Of a stretch of 22,368 bases of DNA, positions 14,315 to 21,424 are shown one piece after another. The stretch comes from a virus, in the IMG/VR virus record IMGVR_UViG_3300044838_000141, positions 1-22,368 of that record. The stretch is one strand, 5' to 3'. Position 1 is the first letter of the stretch. Each line of letters begins with the position of its first letter. The notes beneath the pieces were generated by a model. The model searched no databases. It saw nothing but the letters and a program-made list of their open reading frames with translations, and had not been told where the DNA came from. The position numbers were made by a program, and so were the translations under genes.

Positions 14315-14460
14315 TAAGTCCCAAGTCCCAATAGTCCCAAAGTCCCAAGTCCTCAAACTCCAGCTTCCAAGATGACCCTTAGTCTTCGGGACGATCCACT
14401 TGGGACTTGGGACTTGGGACTTGGGACTTGGGACTTGGGACTTGGGACTTGGGACTTGGG
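14315..14460. repeat. ACTTGGG palindrome between terminase and portal genes
   Basis: The right arm is nine perfect ACTTGGG 7-mers (14398-14460). The left arm (14315-14352) holds degenerate copies in the opposite sense (AAGTCCCAAGTCCCAATAGT). A 45-base non-repeat loop lies between them. The array ends eight bases before the terminase stop codon. The perfect right arm against a degenerate left arm suggests recent expansion of one side by slippage. Confidence 0.95.
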
Positions 14461-14468
14461 ACTAACTC

Positions 14469-16121
14469 CTACCATCCAAACGACTTACCCCCCGGCTTCC
14501 TGAGCAGTCTCACCGCCAAACTCACCGCGTCGACCTGGTCGTCATGCGTATCCCCGCGTCCCGTAAACCGGCATACCTCCTCCAAAAAATCGTTGATCCA
14601 GGGGCCTTGGACGAGATATACCCTCCCCTCTTCCGCCAAATTCGCCCACGCCAGCGCCCTGGTATACTTGTCCGCGTCGACCTTCACCGCCTTGAACGCC
14701 ACGCCCCGCACCTGCCGAATCTGTCTAAGGTCCTGGACAAACGCCTGCCCGTGCAGCGCCTTTTCTATCCCGTGTTGGGTCTTCTTCTCCGTCGTCATCC
14801 TCTCGACCACATACCTCCGCTGCTCGGGATACTCGATCCGTTTACGAAACCCGTCGGCGATAAACAAATTGCCCTGGTTATCGAACCCGCAGCGGAAACT
14901 TGCCGTGTAATCCGCGCTCGTCCTGGTCGAAACGGCCAGGTCGTAACCCCTCGCCCAGCGGTCAAGGTCCGGGGTACGGGCCACGATCTTGTCCTTTCCG
15001 AACCACTTTCGGTTAAAAAGCCCGCCTTCCGCCGGGATCGGACTTTGCTGGAATAATGCCGAGAAGGAGTATGCGCCCAGCTTCTGACGGATCCGGTGAA
15101 GGGCTTCCTCGTCATACCGCTCGGGACACAGCGCTTCGCCCGGTAAACGTCCAAGCGGATCGGCCGCTTCGGTTGACGGGGTGGTGTGCTTCGATTTCGG
15201 ATTTTTCGCGGCCTTGCGGCTTGTCTTCTCCGCGGCCTCGCCGCTTGTCTTCTTCGCGGCTTTGCCGCATGAATGTGCGGAAAGGCTCAGCCTTTCCGTC
15301 GCCGGTTCCAAAATATCCGGAGGCTGCGCCTCCGTCTCCGCGCCCTTGCTTACGCGCGGGCTTCTGCATCCTTCCTCGGACCTTGGACTCGCCGCGGCTT
15401 CGCCCTCCGCCAGCGCCGGCAACGAGACCACTTCCCATTTCTCCCCGCCCGGCTCTTTCATCTCCTTCAGCAGATGGCCCGCGAGATCGTCGTCATGCCA
15501 CCTGGTCTGGATCAGGATGATCGCCGCCCCCGGTTCCTGCCGCGTGTAGATATCGTCGTTAAACCAATCCAGGCATGTTTCCCTGAAAGCCGTGCTTTCG
15601 GCATGTGCCCGTCCCTTTACCGGGTCGTCTATAATGATCAGCCCCGCGCCGAACCCGGTCACGCCCGCGCCCACCCCGACCGCTCTGACGCCCCCGCCCT
15701 GCTTCGTTTCCCATTCCTCCGCGGCGCGCCTCTCCTGCGAGAGTTCAATCTTGTTCTCGATCACCCGTCTGACCCTTCGCGAGATCCGGTTGGCCAGCTT
15801 TTGGTTATAGCTTCCGAGGATAATATTCAGCTTGGGGTTTCGCTTAAGCATATAAGCGGCGTACCTGACGCTAACCGTCTCGGTCTTGCTGTGTCTGGGC
15901 GGCATAAATATCATCAGGCGTTTTGTTTCGCCGATAGTTATTTTCCGCAGCCGCTCGTATAGGTAGATTTGATGCGGCCAGTCCCAGGTCATTTCCGGGG
16001 AAGTCTGGTGCAGCCATGTTTTAAAATCGAACCCGTGCATTTTTTTGTATCGGCGTGTTCTCTTTAAAAATTCGAGGCTTAGTTTAAACGGGTTGTGTCC
16101 TTTTCTTCTTCGTCCGGACAT
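14469..16121 (-). CDS. terL: Phage terminase large subunit
   Basis: The DNA-packaging motor ATPase and headful nuclease, 550 aa. ATPase domain: Walker A-type MPPRHSKTE at residues 73-81, Walker B LIIIDDP at 161-167, and coupling motif QTRWHDDDLAG at 205-215. RNase H-like nuclease domain: first acidic residue in RGYDLAVS (391-398), last acidic pair in GDTHDDQVDAVSLA (523-536). All catalytic residues appear intact. Between the domains, LPALAEG (234-240) should pass straight to DPLGRLPGEALCPERYDEE (321-339). An 80-residue repeat-derived insertion separates them. No small terminase gene is evident upstream. The ATG at 16119-16121 has no Shine-Dalgarno. Confidence 0.93.
   Translation of the reverse strand: MSGRRRKGHNPFKLSLEFLKRTRRYKKMHGFDFKTWLHQTSPEMTWDWPHQIYLYERLRKITIGETKRLMIFMPPRHSKTETVSVRYAAYMLKRNPKLNIILGSYNQKLANRISRRVRRVIENKIELSQERRAAEEWETKQGGGVRAVGVGAGVTGFGAGLIIIDDPVKGRAHAESTAFRETCLDWFNDDIYTRQEPGAAIILIQTRWHDDDLAGHLLKEMKEPGGEKWEVVSLPALAEGEAAASPRSEEGCRSPRVSKGAETEAQPPDILEPATERLSLSAHSCGKAAKKTSGEAAEKTSRKAAKNPKSKHTTPSTEAADPLGRLPGEALCPERYDEEALHRIRQKLGAYSFSALFQQSPIPAEGGLFNRKWFGKDKIVARTPDLDRWARGYDLAVSTRTSADYTASFRCGFDNQGNLFIADGFRKRIEYPEQRRYVVERMTTEKKTQHGIEKALHGQAFVQDLRQIRQVRGVAFKAVKVDADKYTRALAWANLAEEGRVYLVQGPWINDFLEEVCRFTGRGDTHDDQVDAVSLAVRLLRKPGGKSFGW
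15162..15401. repeat. In-frame repeat insertion in the terminase interdomain linker
   Basis: It encodes about residues 241-320 of the large terminase. It contains a perfect palindrome GGAAAGGCT-C-AGCCTTTCC (15278-15296), a hairpin CGGAGGC-TGC-GCCTCCG (15318-15334), a CGCCCTTGCTTACGCGCGGG word (15340-15359) that recurs at 19530-19549, GACCTTGGAC (15380-15389), and three in-frame copies of a GCGGC-TTGTCTTC unit. The translated product is Ala, Glu, Ser and Lys-rich with AAKKTSGEAAEKTSRKAAK. Confidence 0.85.
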
Positions 16122-16395
16122 GAGGTTACTACTGAGCGCGGGCGGCTCGCCCGCTCTTTGTATTTATTCGTGTTGATTCGTGTAAATTCGTGGTTACTTC
16201 CTGATAACCGCTAAATCCCACATCCCAAATTGACGCGGGGCTGCGCCTCCGTGGCTGCTCTGTCGCGTCAGCGACCATTGAATTTAGCCGTGCGTTTCGA
16301 CCCACGGGACGAGATCGATCGAATTCTTGTCGCGCGAGCGACAACTGATATTTTCAACCGTCGCTGACGCGGCCCTAATCCTCGCGGCAGAGCCG
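16122..16395. repeat. REP-like hairpin cluster plus half ATTCGTG element
   Basis: No gene is supported. An ATTCGTG left arm with core GGTTACTTCCTGATAACCGC lies at 16161-16210; its right arm is missing. Several short GC-rich hairpins follow: GGGGCTGCGCCTCC (16237-16250), GTCGC-GTCA-GCGAC (16262-16275), TTGTCGC-GCGA-GCGACAA (16327-16344), the related CGTCGCTGACGCGG (16360-16373), and GCGGC-AGA-GCCGC (16384-16396). This gap, where a small terminase gene would be expected in a P22-type order, contains only repeats. Confidence 0.75.
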
Positions 16396-16989
16396 CTACC
16401 TGAACAGAGCAAACAACGCCACACCGATAAGGACGTCCCGGACCCGTTTCAGCGGCGAGGTTTTTTTCTTTTTCAGCGTCTCGATCAGCTTGTCCTGGGC
16501 GGCGATGACGCCGTCCTTGGCGACGATCGTCTCGTTCTTGGCCGCGACCGTCTCCCTTAAACTAACTGCTTCCGCCTTCCGGGTCTCGTTCAACTCGAGC
16601 AGGACCCCCGAGGTGCGTTTCTCCGTCTCGAGCCGCTCTTTTAAAAGGCCATTCTCCCTTTCAAGCGCGTCGGCGAGGATGCGGGTCTTTGCGAGATCTT
16701 CTACCGCGGCGGCGCAGGAATTTATTAGTTTTTGAAGGTCGTCGGGTGTCGCTCCCACCACCCCGTCAGCCGAAGCGGCCGCCACCCCTCCTGAACCAGG
16801 AGGGGAGCCTGGAACCGCCGACTTTGGACCTTGGATCTGGGACTTGGGACTAATTACATCCGTGCCCGAGCTCTTCGAGCCGCCGGCAGAGGTCTGTGCT
16901 TGTACTATCGAGGGCGCGAACGCCGCGAGCGCGAGCAGCATCATTGCGGGCATTACCCGTTCGATCGGAAATTTTTTCCAGTTCTTCAT
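16396..16989 (-). CDS. Secreted coiled-coil protein overlapping the spanin-like gene; possible outer spanin partner
   Basis: A 197-aa protein with a signal peptide (basic start MKNWKKFPIERV, hydrophobic core 14-29, likely cut after VQAQ). A repeat-derived Gly/Ser/Pro/Ala linker follows (about 44-80), then a long heptad-rich coiled coil (about 95-175) and a C-terminal hydrophobic stretch (186-196). Its first 140 bases overlap the end of the upstream spanin-like gene in a different frame, the arrangement typical of two-component spanins (Rz/Rz1). However, it has no lipobox Cys after the signal peptide and is much longer than Rz1, so the outer-spanin call is tentative. It could instead be another envelope or lysis-timing protein. 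Confidence 0.55.
   Translation of the reverse strand: MKNWKKFPIERVMPAMMLLALAAFAPSIVQAQTSAGGSKSSGTDVISPKSQIQGPKSAVPGSPPGSGGVAAASADGVVGATPDDLQKLINSCAAAVEDLAKTRILADALERENGLLKERLETEKRTSGVLLELNETRKAEAVSLRETVAAKNETIVAKDGVIAAQDKLIETLKKKKTSPLKRVRDVLIGVALFALFR
16750..16860. repeat. In-frame repeat module in the spanin-region gene
   Basis: It encodes about residues 44-80 of the 16396-16989 product. It contains the hairpin CCCCTCCTG-AACC-AGGAGGGG (16786-16806, arms overlapping by one pair) and GACTTTGGACCTTGG and GGGACTTGGGAC words (16820-16850). The same two components, hairpin then TTGGAC words, make up part of the portal insertion. Its right end coincides with the stop codon of the overlapping spanin-like frame (16850-16852). 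Confidence 0.8.
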
Positions 16990-17281
16990 CTTGTTTTTTT
17001 GCTATCTTTTGGATCTCCGCGAGAGATCCTTCGAGCCGCTCGGCCTGCAGCCGGTATTTTTCGGCCTCCTGTTCGCGTGCGGAGGCGATCTTTTGCTTAT
17101 TATCGGCCTGATCTTTGGCGGCCCGGACGTCGCGCTCGAGCCCGCGGATCGTAAAATGCGACCACGCCGAGCCGACCATAACGCAGACCAAAATCGCGCC
17201 GGCGATCGTCAGCGCCAGGTAGATCTTTCGCCGCGGCGATAATTCAGTTAATGCCAGTGAAAAAATGTCGCGAATATTCAT
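16850..17281 (-). CDS. Rz/i-spanin-like lysis protein
   Basis: A 143-aa inner-membrane protein: short cytoplasmic start (1-18, including SPRRK), one hydrophobic helix (19-41), then a periplasmic charged coiled coil (about 45-105) and a C-terminal segment with RNDAARARGVRALDSTSTD and two Cys (residues 131 and 142, LCRRLEELGHGCN). This type II topology with coiled coil is that of phage Rz inner spanins, which with an outer spanin fuse the two membranes in the last step of lysis. It lies between the holin-like gene and an overlapping exported protein, which supports the call. The overlap covers its last 46 codons. No Shine-Dalgarno was found. Confidence 0.72.
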   Translation of the reverse strand: MNIRDIFSLALTELSPRRKIYLALTIAGAILVCVMVGSAWSHFTIRGLERDVRAAKDQADNKQKIASAREQEAEKYRLQAERLEGSLAEIQKIAKKQDEELEKISDRTGNARNDAARARGVRALDSTSTDLCRRLEELGHGCN

Positions 17282-17289
17282 AAGATTTT

Positions 17290-17450
17290 TTCAACGAGAG
17301 AGACCGCGGAGGGCGCAGAGAACAAGAAGAAGGTTTTTAGCAGGGATATTTAGTGAAAATGGCCGACTATATTGATTTTTACCCATTCCATCCTGACATC
17401 CTCGGTTAAATCTTCCTCCGCGTACTCCGCGCTCTCCGCGTTAAAACCAT
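17290..17450. repeat. CGCAGAG-family palindrome
   Basis: The left arm GACCGCGGAGGGCGCAGAGA is at about 17302-17321. The right arm, with TCCGCGTACTCCGCGCTCTC, is at about 17416-17435 and ends CGCGTTAAAAC. The spacer of about 95 bases is longer than in other copies and contains non-repeat sequence without a convincing gene. Confidence 0.75.
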
Positions 17451-17454
17451 TCTT

Positions 17455-17688
17455 TTAAATCTCCTCTTCCCCATCGATCCGTGTCCTGGCCTTTCGCCTC
17501 TCGGCCATTTGCCGGAAGCGTATCTGCACCATCACATCCACGGCCTTACCGATGCAAAAGAAAAGTATCGGCAGGACGATGGCCGAAATAATGGTGATGA
17601 GGGTCTGCGTTTCCATCACCGCAAAAAAGGAGGTCACGCTGCTAAAGCCTGCGAGGAGTATGTTTTTCATGTCCGAGTGAGAATTCAT
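17455..17688 (-). CDS. Holin-like small membrane protein
   Basis: A 77-aa protein with two hydrophobic segments (about residues 9-25 and 28-50) and a highly charged C-terminal tail (RFRQMAERRKARTRIDGEEEI), the usual design of small phage holins that permeabilise the inner membrane at a set time. It is located between the endolysin and the spanin-like gene, as expected for a lysis cassette. Two in-frame starts exist (Met1 and Met7, MNSHSDMKN). Dual starts control timing in lambda S, but here that is only a possibility. No sequence family was recognised, so the call rests on size, topology and context. Confidence 0.65.
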   Translation of the reverse strand: MNSHSDMKNILLAGFSSVTSFFAVMETQTLITIISAIVLPILFFCIGKAVDVMVQIRFRQMAERRKARTRIDGEEEI

Positions 17689-17696
17689 TTCAGATT

Positions 17697-17932
17697 TCTG
17701 ACTTTTGATTATTGATTTTTGATTTATTCGTGTTGATTTCGTGCTAATTCGTGGTTACTTCCTGATAATCGCGAAGACTGGAACCCACGAAGTTGGTCAG
17801 TTGTTCGTTGTCAGTGGTTAGTGGTTTTTGTTATTCGTGTTGATTCGTGATAATTCGCGGTTTCTCCTTATCCTCGGATCAAGGGAAACCGCGAATCAAC
17901 ACGAAATACACGAACAACGGACCACAAACGAA
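17697..17932. repeat. Two ATTCGTG elements side by side, with GGTTAGTGG shell
   Basis: First element, 17724-17790: left arm TTATTCGTGTTGATTTCGTG, core GGTTACTTCCTGATAATCGC and GACTGGAACCC, with a truncated right arm. Then GTTGTTCGTTGTCAGTGGTT words (17799-17830). Second element, 17831-17915: left arm TTATTCGTGTTGATTCGTGA, core TTATCCTCGGATCAAGGGAAACC, right arm CGAATCAACACGAAATACACG, followed by GAACAACGGACCAC. The two cores belong to the two different subtypes. Confidence 0.9.
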
Positions 17933-17933
17933 C

Positions 17934-19247
17934 TTACCCCCGAACAGCTCTTTCCCTTATCTTCCCGAGCGCAATCTGCCTATACAGATAATAGAGCATG
18001 AACGCGCCGGCGATCACGGCCACCGTCAGCCATACCTCGCGGGGCAGCCCGATGATAAAAGCGATCACCGCCCAGATCGATTGCCAGATCGTGCTCCCGA
18101 TGGTCGTCCAGAGCGATTTGGCCGCGTCCTTGCGCTGGCCGAGCCCGGAAACGACCTCGTTTACCCGGTCGAATTTCGCGCCCGCGGTGTCGATAACTTC
18201 TCCAGCCCGGTTCAGAAGCCCGCCTTCGCTTTCCCCTTCTCCCCCTCTCCCATTCTCCCCTTCTTTATTCAGCGGTTGAGCCGTAGTGTGGGCGTTTTCA
18301 GGGGATTCTGGCAGGATTTCAGGGGGAAACTGAGGTATCGCAAGGGTTTTTGTGGGCTGATTTAACGGCTCAACCGCCGAATCTTGTTGTACCGCCGCCG
18401 CCGGCCCGGCGGCTGTCTCGCGGGCGACCCGCCCACGCTCTTCCGATTTTGGATTTGGGATATGTGAGTCCCGAGTCCCGGGTTCCACAAGTCCCAAGTC
18501 GATGCGATTTTCACTTCGATCACCAACCTTGGGACCTGAGACTTGGGACTTGGGACTCTCGATTTGATCGAGCTTAACTCCGTGAACGTTGACCGGCAGC
18601 TCGAGCGGCCAGTTGCCGCGCGCGATCTGGGCGAGAAAAAAGTCGGTCCGGTAATCGGTCACGGCCAGCCGCGGAACGGATTCGAGCCAGGCGTCGCGGT
18701 TTTTTACATACGAATAGATCCACGCCTTTTCAAACTCAACGGCCGTCGAATAATTCTTTTTCGAGATCTTTACCCGGTCGCGAATGCGCGCGTAAGAGCC
18801 GTGGTTGATCGAATCGTATATGACCGCCAGCGAAAGGGGCAGCACAAAACCGGACCCCTCGGCCGCCTCGACCGCCGGTCGCAAGTATCTCTTCTCGGCA
18901 ATCTCGTGCTGCGCGGCGCGCATCTCGCTGGTCGGCGCCGCGGCCTTCAGGGCCTTTTTGAACCGCGCGCTGCCGGAGAGCTCGCCGATCGCGCCCGGGC
19001 CTTTTTGCCTGAGCAGCGGCAGCGCTTCCTCGATAGCTGCCCGGCCGATGGTCCCGCCGTTTCTGAAATACGCGGTTATCACCTCGAGCAGGGAGCCCGA
19101 GCGGTGCGTAAACTGGTTGATGCCGTAAGAGACACCGGCCCCGTCGTTGAGCACCACGCACGCCCCGTAATCGCCAAAAGCCTTCGAGGTTTCGAATATA
19201 TGCACGATTGCCAGCGCCTTTAATTTATCTTTTTCGGAAAAACTCAT
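17934..19247 (-). CDS. GH46 chitosanase-like endolysin with C-terminal membrane anchor
   Basis: 437 aa. Residues 1-225 resemble a GH46-type lysozyme-fold hydrolase: ALAIVHIFETSKAFGDYGAC (11-30), NDGAGVSYGINQFTHRSGSL (34-53), and SLAVIYDSINHGSYARIRD (139-157). Glu19 and Asp35 are spaced like the catalytic Glu and Asp of that family. As a phage lysis gene it would cut peptidoglycan glycan strands rather than chitosan; that is inference from context. Residues 228-345 are a repeat-derived low-complexity linker. Residues 375-425 hold one or two hydrophobic helices (SIWAVIAFIIGLP and LTVAVIAGAFMLYYLY), an unusual C-terminal anchor. The ATG at 19245-19247 has no Shine-Dalgarno. The holin-like and spanin-like genes follow. 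Confidence 0.72.
   Translation of the reverse strand: MSFSEKDKLKALAIVHIFETSKAFGDYGACVVLNDGAGVSYGINQFTHRSGSLLEVITAYFRNGGTIGRAAIEEALPLLRQKGPGAIGELSGSARFKKALKAAAPTSEMRAAQHEIAEKRYLRPAVEAAEGSGFVLPLSLAVIYDSINHGSYARIRDRVKISKKNYSTAVEFEKAWIYSYVKNRDAWLESVPRLAVTDYRTDFFLAQIARGNWPLELPVNVHGVKLDQIESPKSQVSGPKVGDRSENRIDLGLVEPGTRDSHIPNPKSEERGRVARETAAGPAAAVQQDSAVEPLNQPTKTLAIPQFPPEILPESPENAHTTAQPLNKEGENGRGGEGESEGGLLNRAGEVIDTAGAKFDRVNEVVSGLGQRKDAAKSLWTTIGSTIWQSIWAVIAFIIGLPREVWLTVAVIAGAFMLYYLYRQIALGKIRERAVRG
18213..18566. repeat. Large in-frame repeat module in the endolysin gene
   Basis: It encodes about residues 228-345. From right to left it contains GGGACTTGGGACTC words (18545-18558), AAGTCCCAAGTCGATGCG (18489-18506), GAGTCCCGAGTCCCGGG (18467-18483), GATTTTGGATTTGGGAT (18445-18461), the CCGCCGCCGGCCCGGCGG palindrome (18394-18412), which matches the portal module, and a CCTTCTCCCCCTCTCCC pyrimidine run (18234-18250). 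At least four word families are stacked in one reading frame without a stop codon. Confidence 0.9.
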
Positions 19248-19919
19248 TTCAATTTTGGATTTTGGTCTTGGATTTCGATCTTTTAAATTGCCGTCTGCTT
19301 TACCTTCGGTCTTTGACCTTTGATTTAATGCCTTTTTTCGTGTCGATTCGTGGTATTGCTTCCGGTTTTATTCGTGTTAATTCGTGTTAATTCGTGGTTA
19401 CTTCCCGGTAACCGCAAAATACCGGAACCCGTGAATCAACACGAAAGACCGGAAATCCGCGATTTTCGCTTTGAGCATTTAGTTTTTTTATTATCTTTCG
19501 TGGGCAATTTATCCAGGGTTGAGTGTTTCGCCCTTACTTATGTGCGGGCTTTTGCACTTGATTTGCGCGTCTAACGGGTGTATGATATTTATAACAATCG
19601 GACGATATTGGGCGAACCGTTTTTCGCTTGTTTATTTCTTCCGCCTCTTATATATCGTCCGCCGGGGCCGGGGAAAACCGGGCATCTCCCGGCCCGATTA
19701 CCAGAATAGGCAAAAAGGCCCGGCCCAATCAATTATGCTTTTTATTATGCACCCTACTCTGTTGAGTTTTGGAGGAATCGATAATTTAGAAGGAATGTAA
19801 GCAATTCGTGTTTTGGGGGGTCGTAATTCGTGGTTGGCGCTTACTCTAAACGATCTCAATGAACTGTTCCACGGACCACGGACCACGGACCGCTAACAAC
19901 TAACGACAAACGACTGATA
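19248..19919. other. Divergent intergenic region with repeats and an inverted repeat
   Basis: No gene is convincing. It holds TTTTGGA words (19253-19275), a compound ATTCGTG element (19336-19447) with core GGTTACTTCCCGGTAACCGC, the CGCCCTTACTTATGTGCGGG word (19530-19549) also present in the terminase gene, AT-rich sequence (19581-19596), a perfect 10-bp inverted repeat CGGACGATAT/ATATCGTCCG (19599-19608 with 19652-19661), a GC-rich CCGGG-CATCT-CCCGG hairpin (19678-19692), and CGGACCA words (19872-19892). It separates the minus-strand late genes from the plus-strand HTH-like gene, so promoters in both directions are expected here, but none is clear. Confidence 0.65.
19599..19661. repeat. 10-bp inverted repeat in the divergent control region
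   Basis: CGGACGATAT (19599-19608) and ATATCGTCCG (19652-19661) are exact reverse complements, 43 bases apart, beside AT-rich DNA. They could be paired operator half-sites or the stem of an RNA hairpin. The spacing does not favour a simple terminator. Confidence 0.5.
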
Positions 19920-20168
19920 ATGTATAAATCACAACAAACGTTTGATATTAAGCCTCGCACAAAACTCCGCCTTTCCGAGGTAGAGCGCCTGATCAAGGTC
20001 TATCGGATCATAATCCCGCCGCTCTCCCGCGCGACCCTCGTCAACATGTGCGAAGACGGCACCTTCGAAACCGCCGGCAGCGGCCCGACCTCGGTCGGCT
20101 GGCTCGTCTATGAAGACTCGTTCAAGGAATGGGTCACGGGGCTGGACGGTGAGAAAAAGGCAGCTTGA
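19920..20168 (+). CDS. Small HTH-like DNA-binding protein (excisionase/AlpA-like)
   Basis: 82 aa. The N-terminal part KLRLSEVERLIKVYRIII followed by LSRATLVNMCEDGTFETAG resembles the MerR/AlpA/Xis-type winged helix, where a recognition helix (SxxTLxxxxxxGxF) is followed by a short wing. The end is WLVYEDSFKEWVTGL, like the conserved (V)xxxxFxxW(L) end of excisionase-type domains. It could be a regulator or recombination directionality factor, but no integrase is in the window. It is transcribed away from the phage late genes. The ATG at 19920 directly follows repeat words; no Shine-Dalgarno was found. Confidence 0.68.
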   Translation: MYKSQQTFDIKPRTKLRLSEVERLIKVYRIIIPPLSRATLVNMCEDGTFETAGSGPTSVGWLVYEDSFKEWVTGLDGEKKAA

Positions 20169-20537
20169 TTTGGGAATTTGGTTTATTCGTGTCGATTCGT
20201 GTTGATTCGTGGTTCCAGTCTTTAGCGGTTAGTAAAAAGTAACCACGAATCGACGCGAATAAGAAACGCCGGATAAGACGATAACGTTCAAATCCGAAGG
20301 CCCGAATCCGAAATCGATATATCCTTGTTAATTTCCCCGCCTTCCAACCAAAAACCCTTGCAATTGCATCTCATCTGTCAATAATAGGTGTTATTCGTGG
20401 TCAGTGGTCCGTCGTCCGTGGGACAGTTCTTATTCGTGTTGATTCGTGTATATTCGTGGTTCTTTCTTATCCTCGGAAAACCGTAACCACGAATAAAACG
20501 AAATCGCCTTAACCACGGACCACGATCGAGGTAAATC
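20169..20537. repeat. Two ATTCGTG elements, one with reversed core
   Basis: No gene is supported. First element, 20181-20263: left arm TTATTCGTGTCGATTCGTG, core GGTTCCAGTCTTTAGCGGTT...AGTAACC, right arm ACGAATCGACGCGAATAAG. Its core is the reverse complement of the GGTTACTT...TAACCGC...GACTGGAACC core seen at 17755-17784. Second element, 20432-20500: standard core TTATCCTCGGAAAACCGTAACC. GGTCAGTGGTCCGTCGTCCG words (20399-20418) flank it on the left and ACCACGGACCACGAT on the right. The ribosome binding site of the next gene follows immediately. Confidence 0.88.
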
Positions 20538-21239
20538 ATGAGAATTGGTATCGCCCTTGTCCTTATATTACTAGGCGCCGGCATGGCGGCCGCGCAGCTC
20601 GATCTCTCCGCCCTGCAGGATCCCGGGCATAAGGCGTTCTCGAGCGTCGGCGATGTAAAATTCTCGGTCCCGAACGAGTTCGAGCTGCACGGTTCGCCCG
20701 GCGCCGGTCTCGCTTATATGTTCAACAACCCGTACAAGATCGGGCTCTTTGTCGCGGTGCCCGAAACGCCGGTAACGGACGAGTACCTCGGCTCGCTTAC
20801 CAAAACCGTCGCCGGGCTGTTTCTCGCGGACATAAAGGATTTTACGTGGAGGGTCGTGCCTTCGAATGGGATGCGTAAGGTCAGCAAATTCCAGACTGCC
20901 AGCGGTTTCGGGAAAGGTCTGTCCAGGAAAACTTACGTCCATATCGAATACGTTGCCGTAAAGGTCGAAAACCGCGAGGTCCTGATCGGGTATATCCTTA
21001 AATCCGGGCCCGAGTTCGAGTCGAGCGCGAGGGTGCTCTACGAGAAAGACGACCAGGGCCTGTTCTCGATGCCCGGGTGGTACGCCCAGGCGCACGTTAT
21101 CGCGTCGGTCACGGGCGAGAGATACAGGGACATAAACGCCGGGACCACGCTTAGCATGCCGGTCCCCGAAAAACGGCCGGACCTCAAAGCCGGCAGCGTG
21201 CGCGTCGAAGCCGGCACGCTAAAACCGAATCGGCAATAG
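20538..21239 (+). CDS. Secreted protein of unknown function (233 aa)
   Basis: Signal peptide MRIGIALVLILLGAGMAAAQ with a likely cut before Gln20, so exported. The mature part is an alpha/beta protein with FSSVGDVKFSVPNEFELHG (34-52), AYMFNNPYKIGLFVAVPETP (59-78), and a beta-rich second half including SRKTYVHIEYVAVKVENREVLIGYILKSG. The family is not recognised. A GAGG sequence at 20528-20531, six bases before the ATG, supports the start. It is not linked to a neighbour on the same strand. It looks like a host gene rather than a phage gene. Confidence 0.78.
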   Translation: MRIGIALVLILLGAGMAAAQLDLSALQDPGHKAFSSVGDVKFSVPNEFELHGSPGAGLAYMFNNPYKIGLFVAVPETPVTDEYLGSLTKTVAGLFLADIKDFTWRVVPSNGMRKVSKFQTASGFGKGLSRKTYVHIEYVAVKVENREVLIGYILKSGPEFESSARVLYEKDDQGLFSMPGWYAQAHVIASVTGERYRDINAGTTLSMPVPEKRPDLKAGSVRVEAGTLKPNRQ

Positions 21240-21424
21240 CCGGGTTAAACCGCCGCAAAACGCAAAAAGAATACCCGGCCTCCCCTCAGATATCTATTTT
21301 GAATTCAAACGGCTCCTACCCCGTCCCCAGGTGTCCCTGGGGGGCGGGGATTTGGGATCCGGGATGTCGGATTTAGTTTATCTTGGAACCATCAGGCGGG
21401 TTAAGCACGTTCAACCGACTTTAA

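Noticed and set aside
12803-14317. 504-codon plus-strand open frame opposite the portal gene
   Set aside because: It lies antisense to the portal, has no family-like motifs, and is rich in Arg, His, Pro and Leu as expected from the complement of a GC-biased gene.
16129-16344. 71-codon minus-strand open frame upstream of the large terminase, considered as small terminase
   Set aside because: Its translation is that of the REP-like hairpins and an ATTCGTG element; no helix-turn-helix or coiled-coil pattern of a small terminase.
19519-19800. 93-codon plus-strand open frame upstream of the HTH-like gene
   Set aside because: It runs through a repeat word, AT-rich control sequence and GC-rich hairpins; it lacks a ribosome binding site at its start and any coding pattern.
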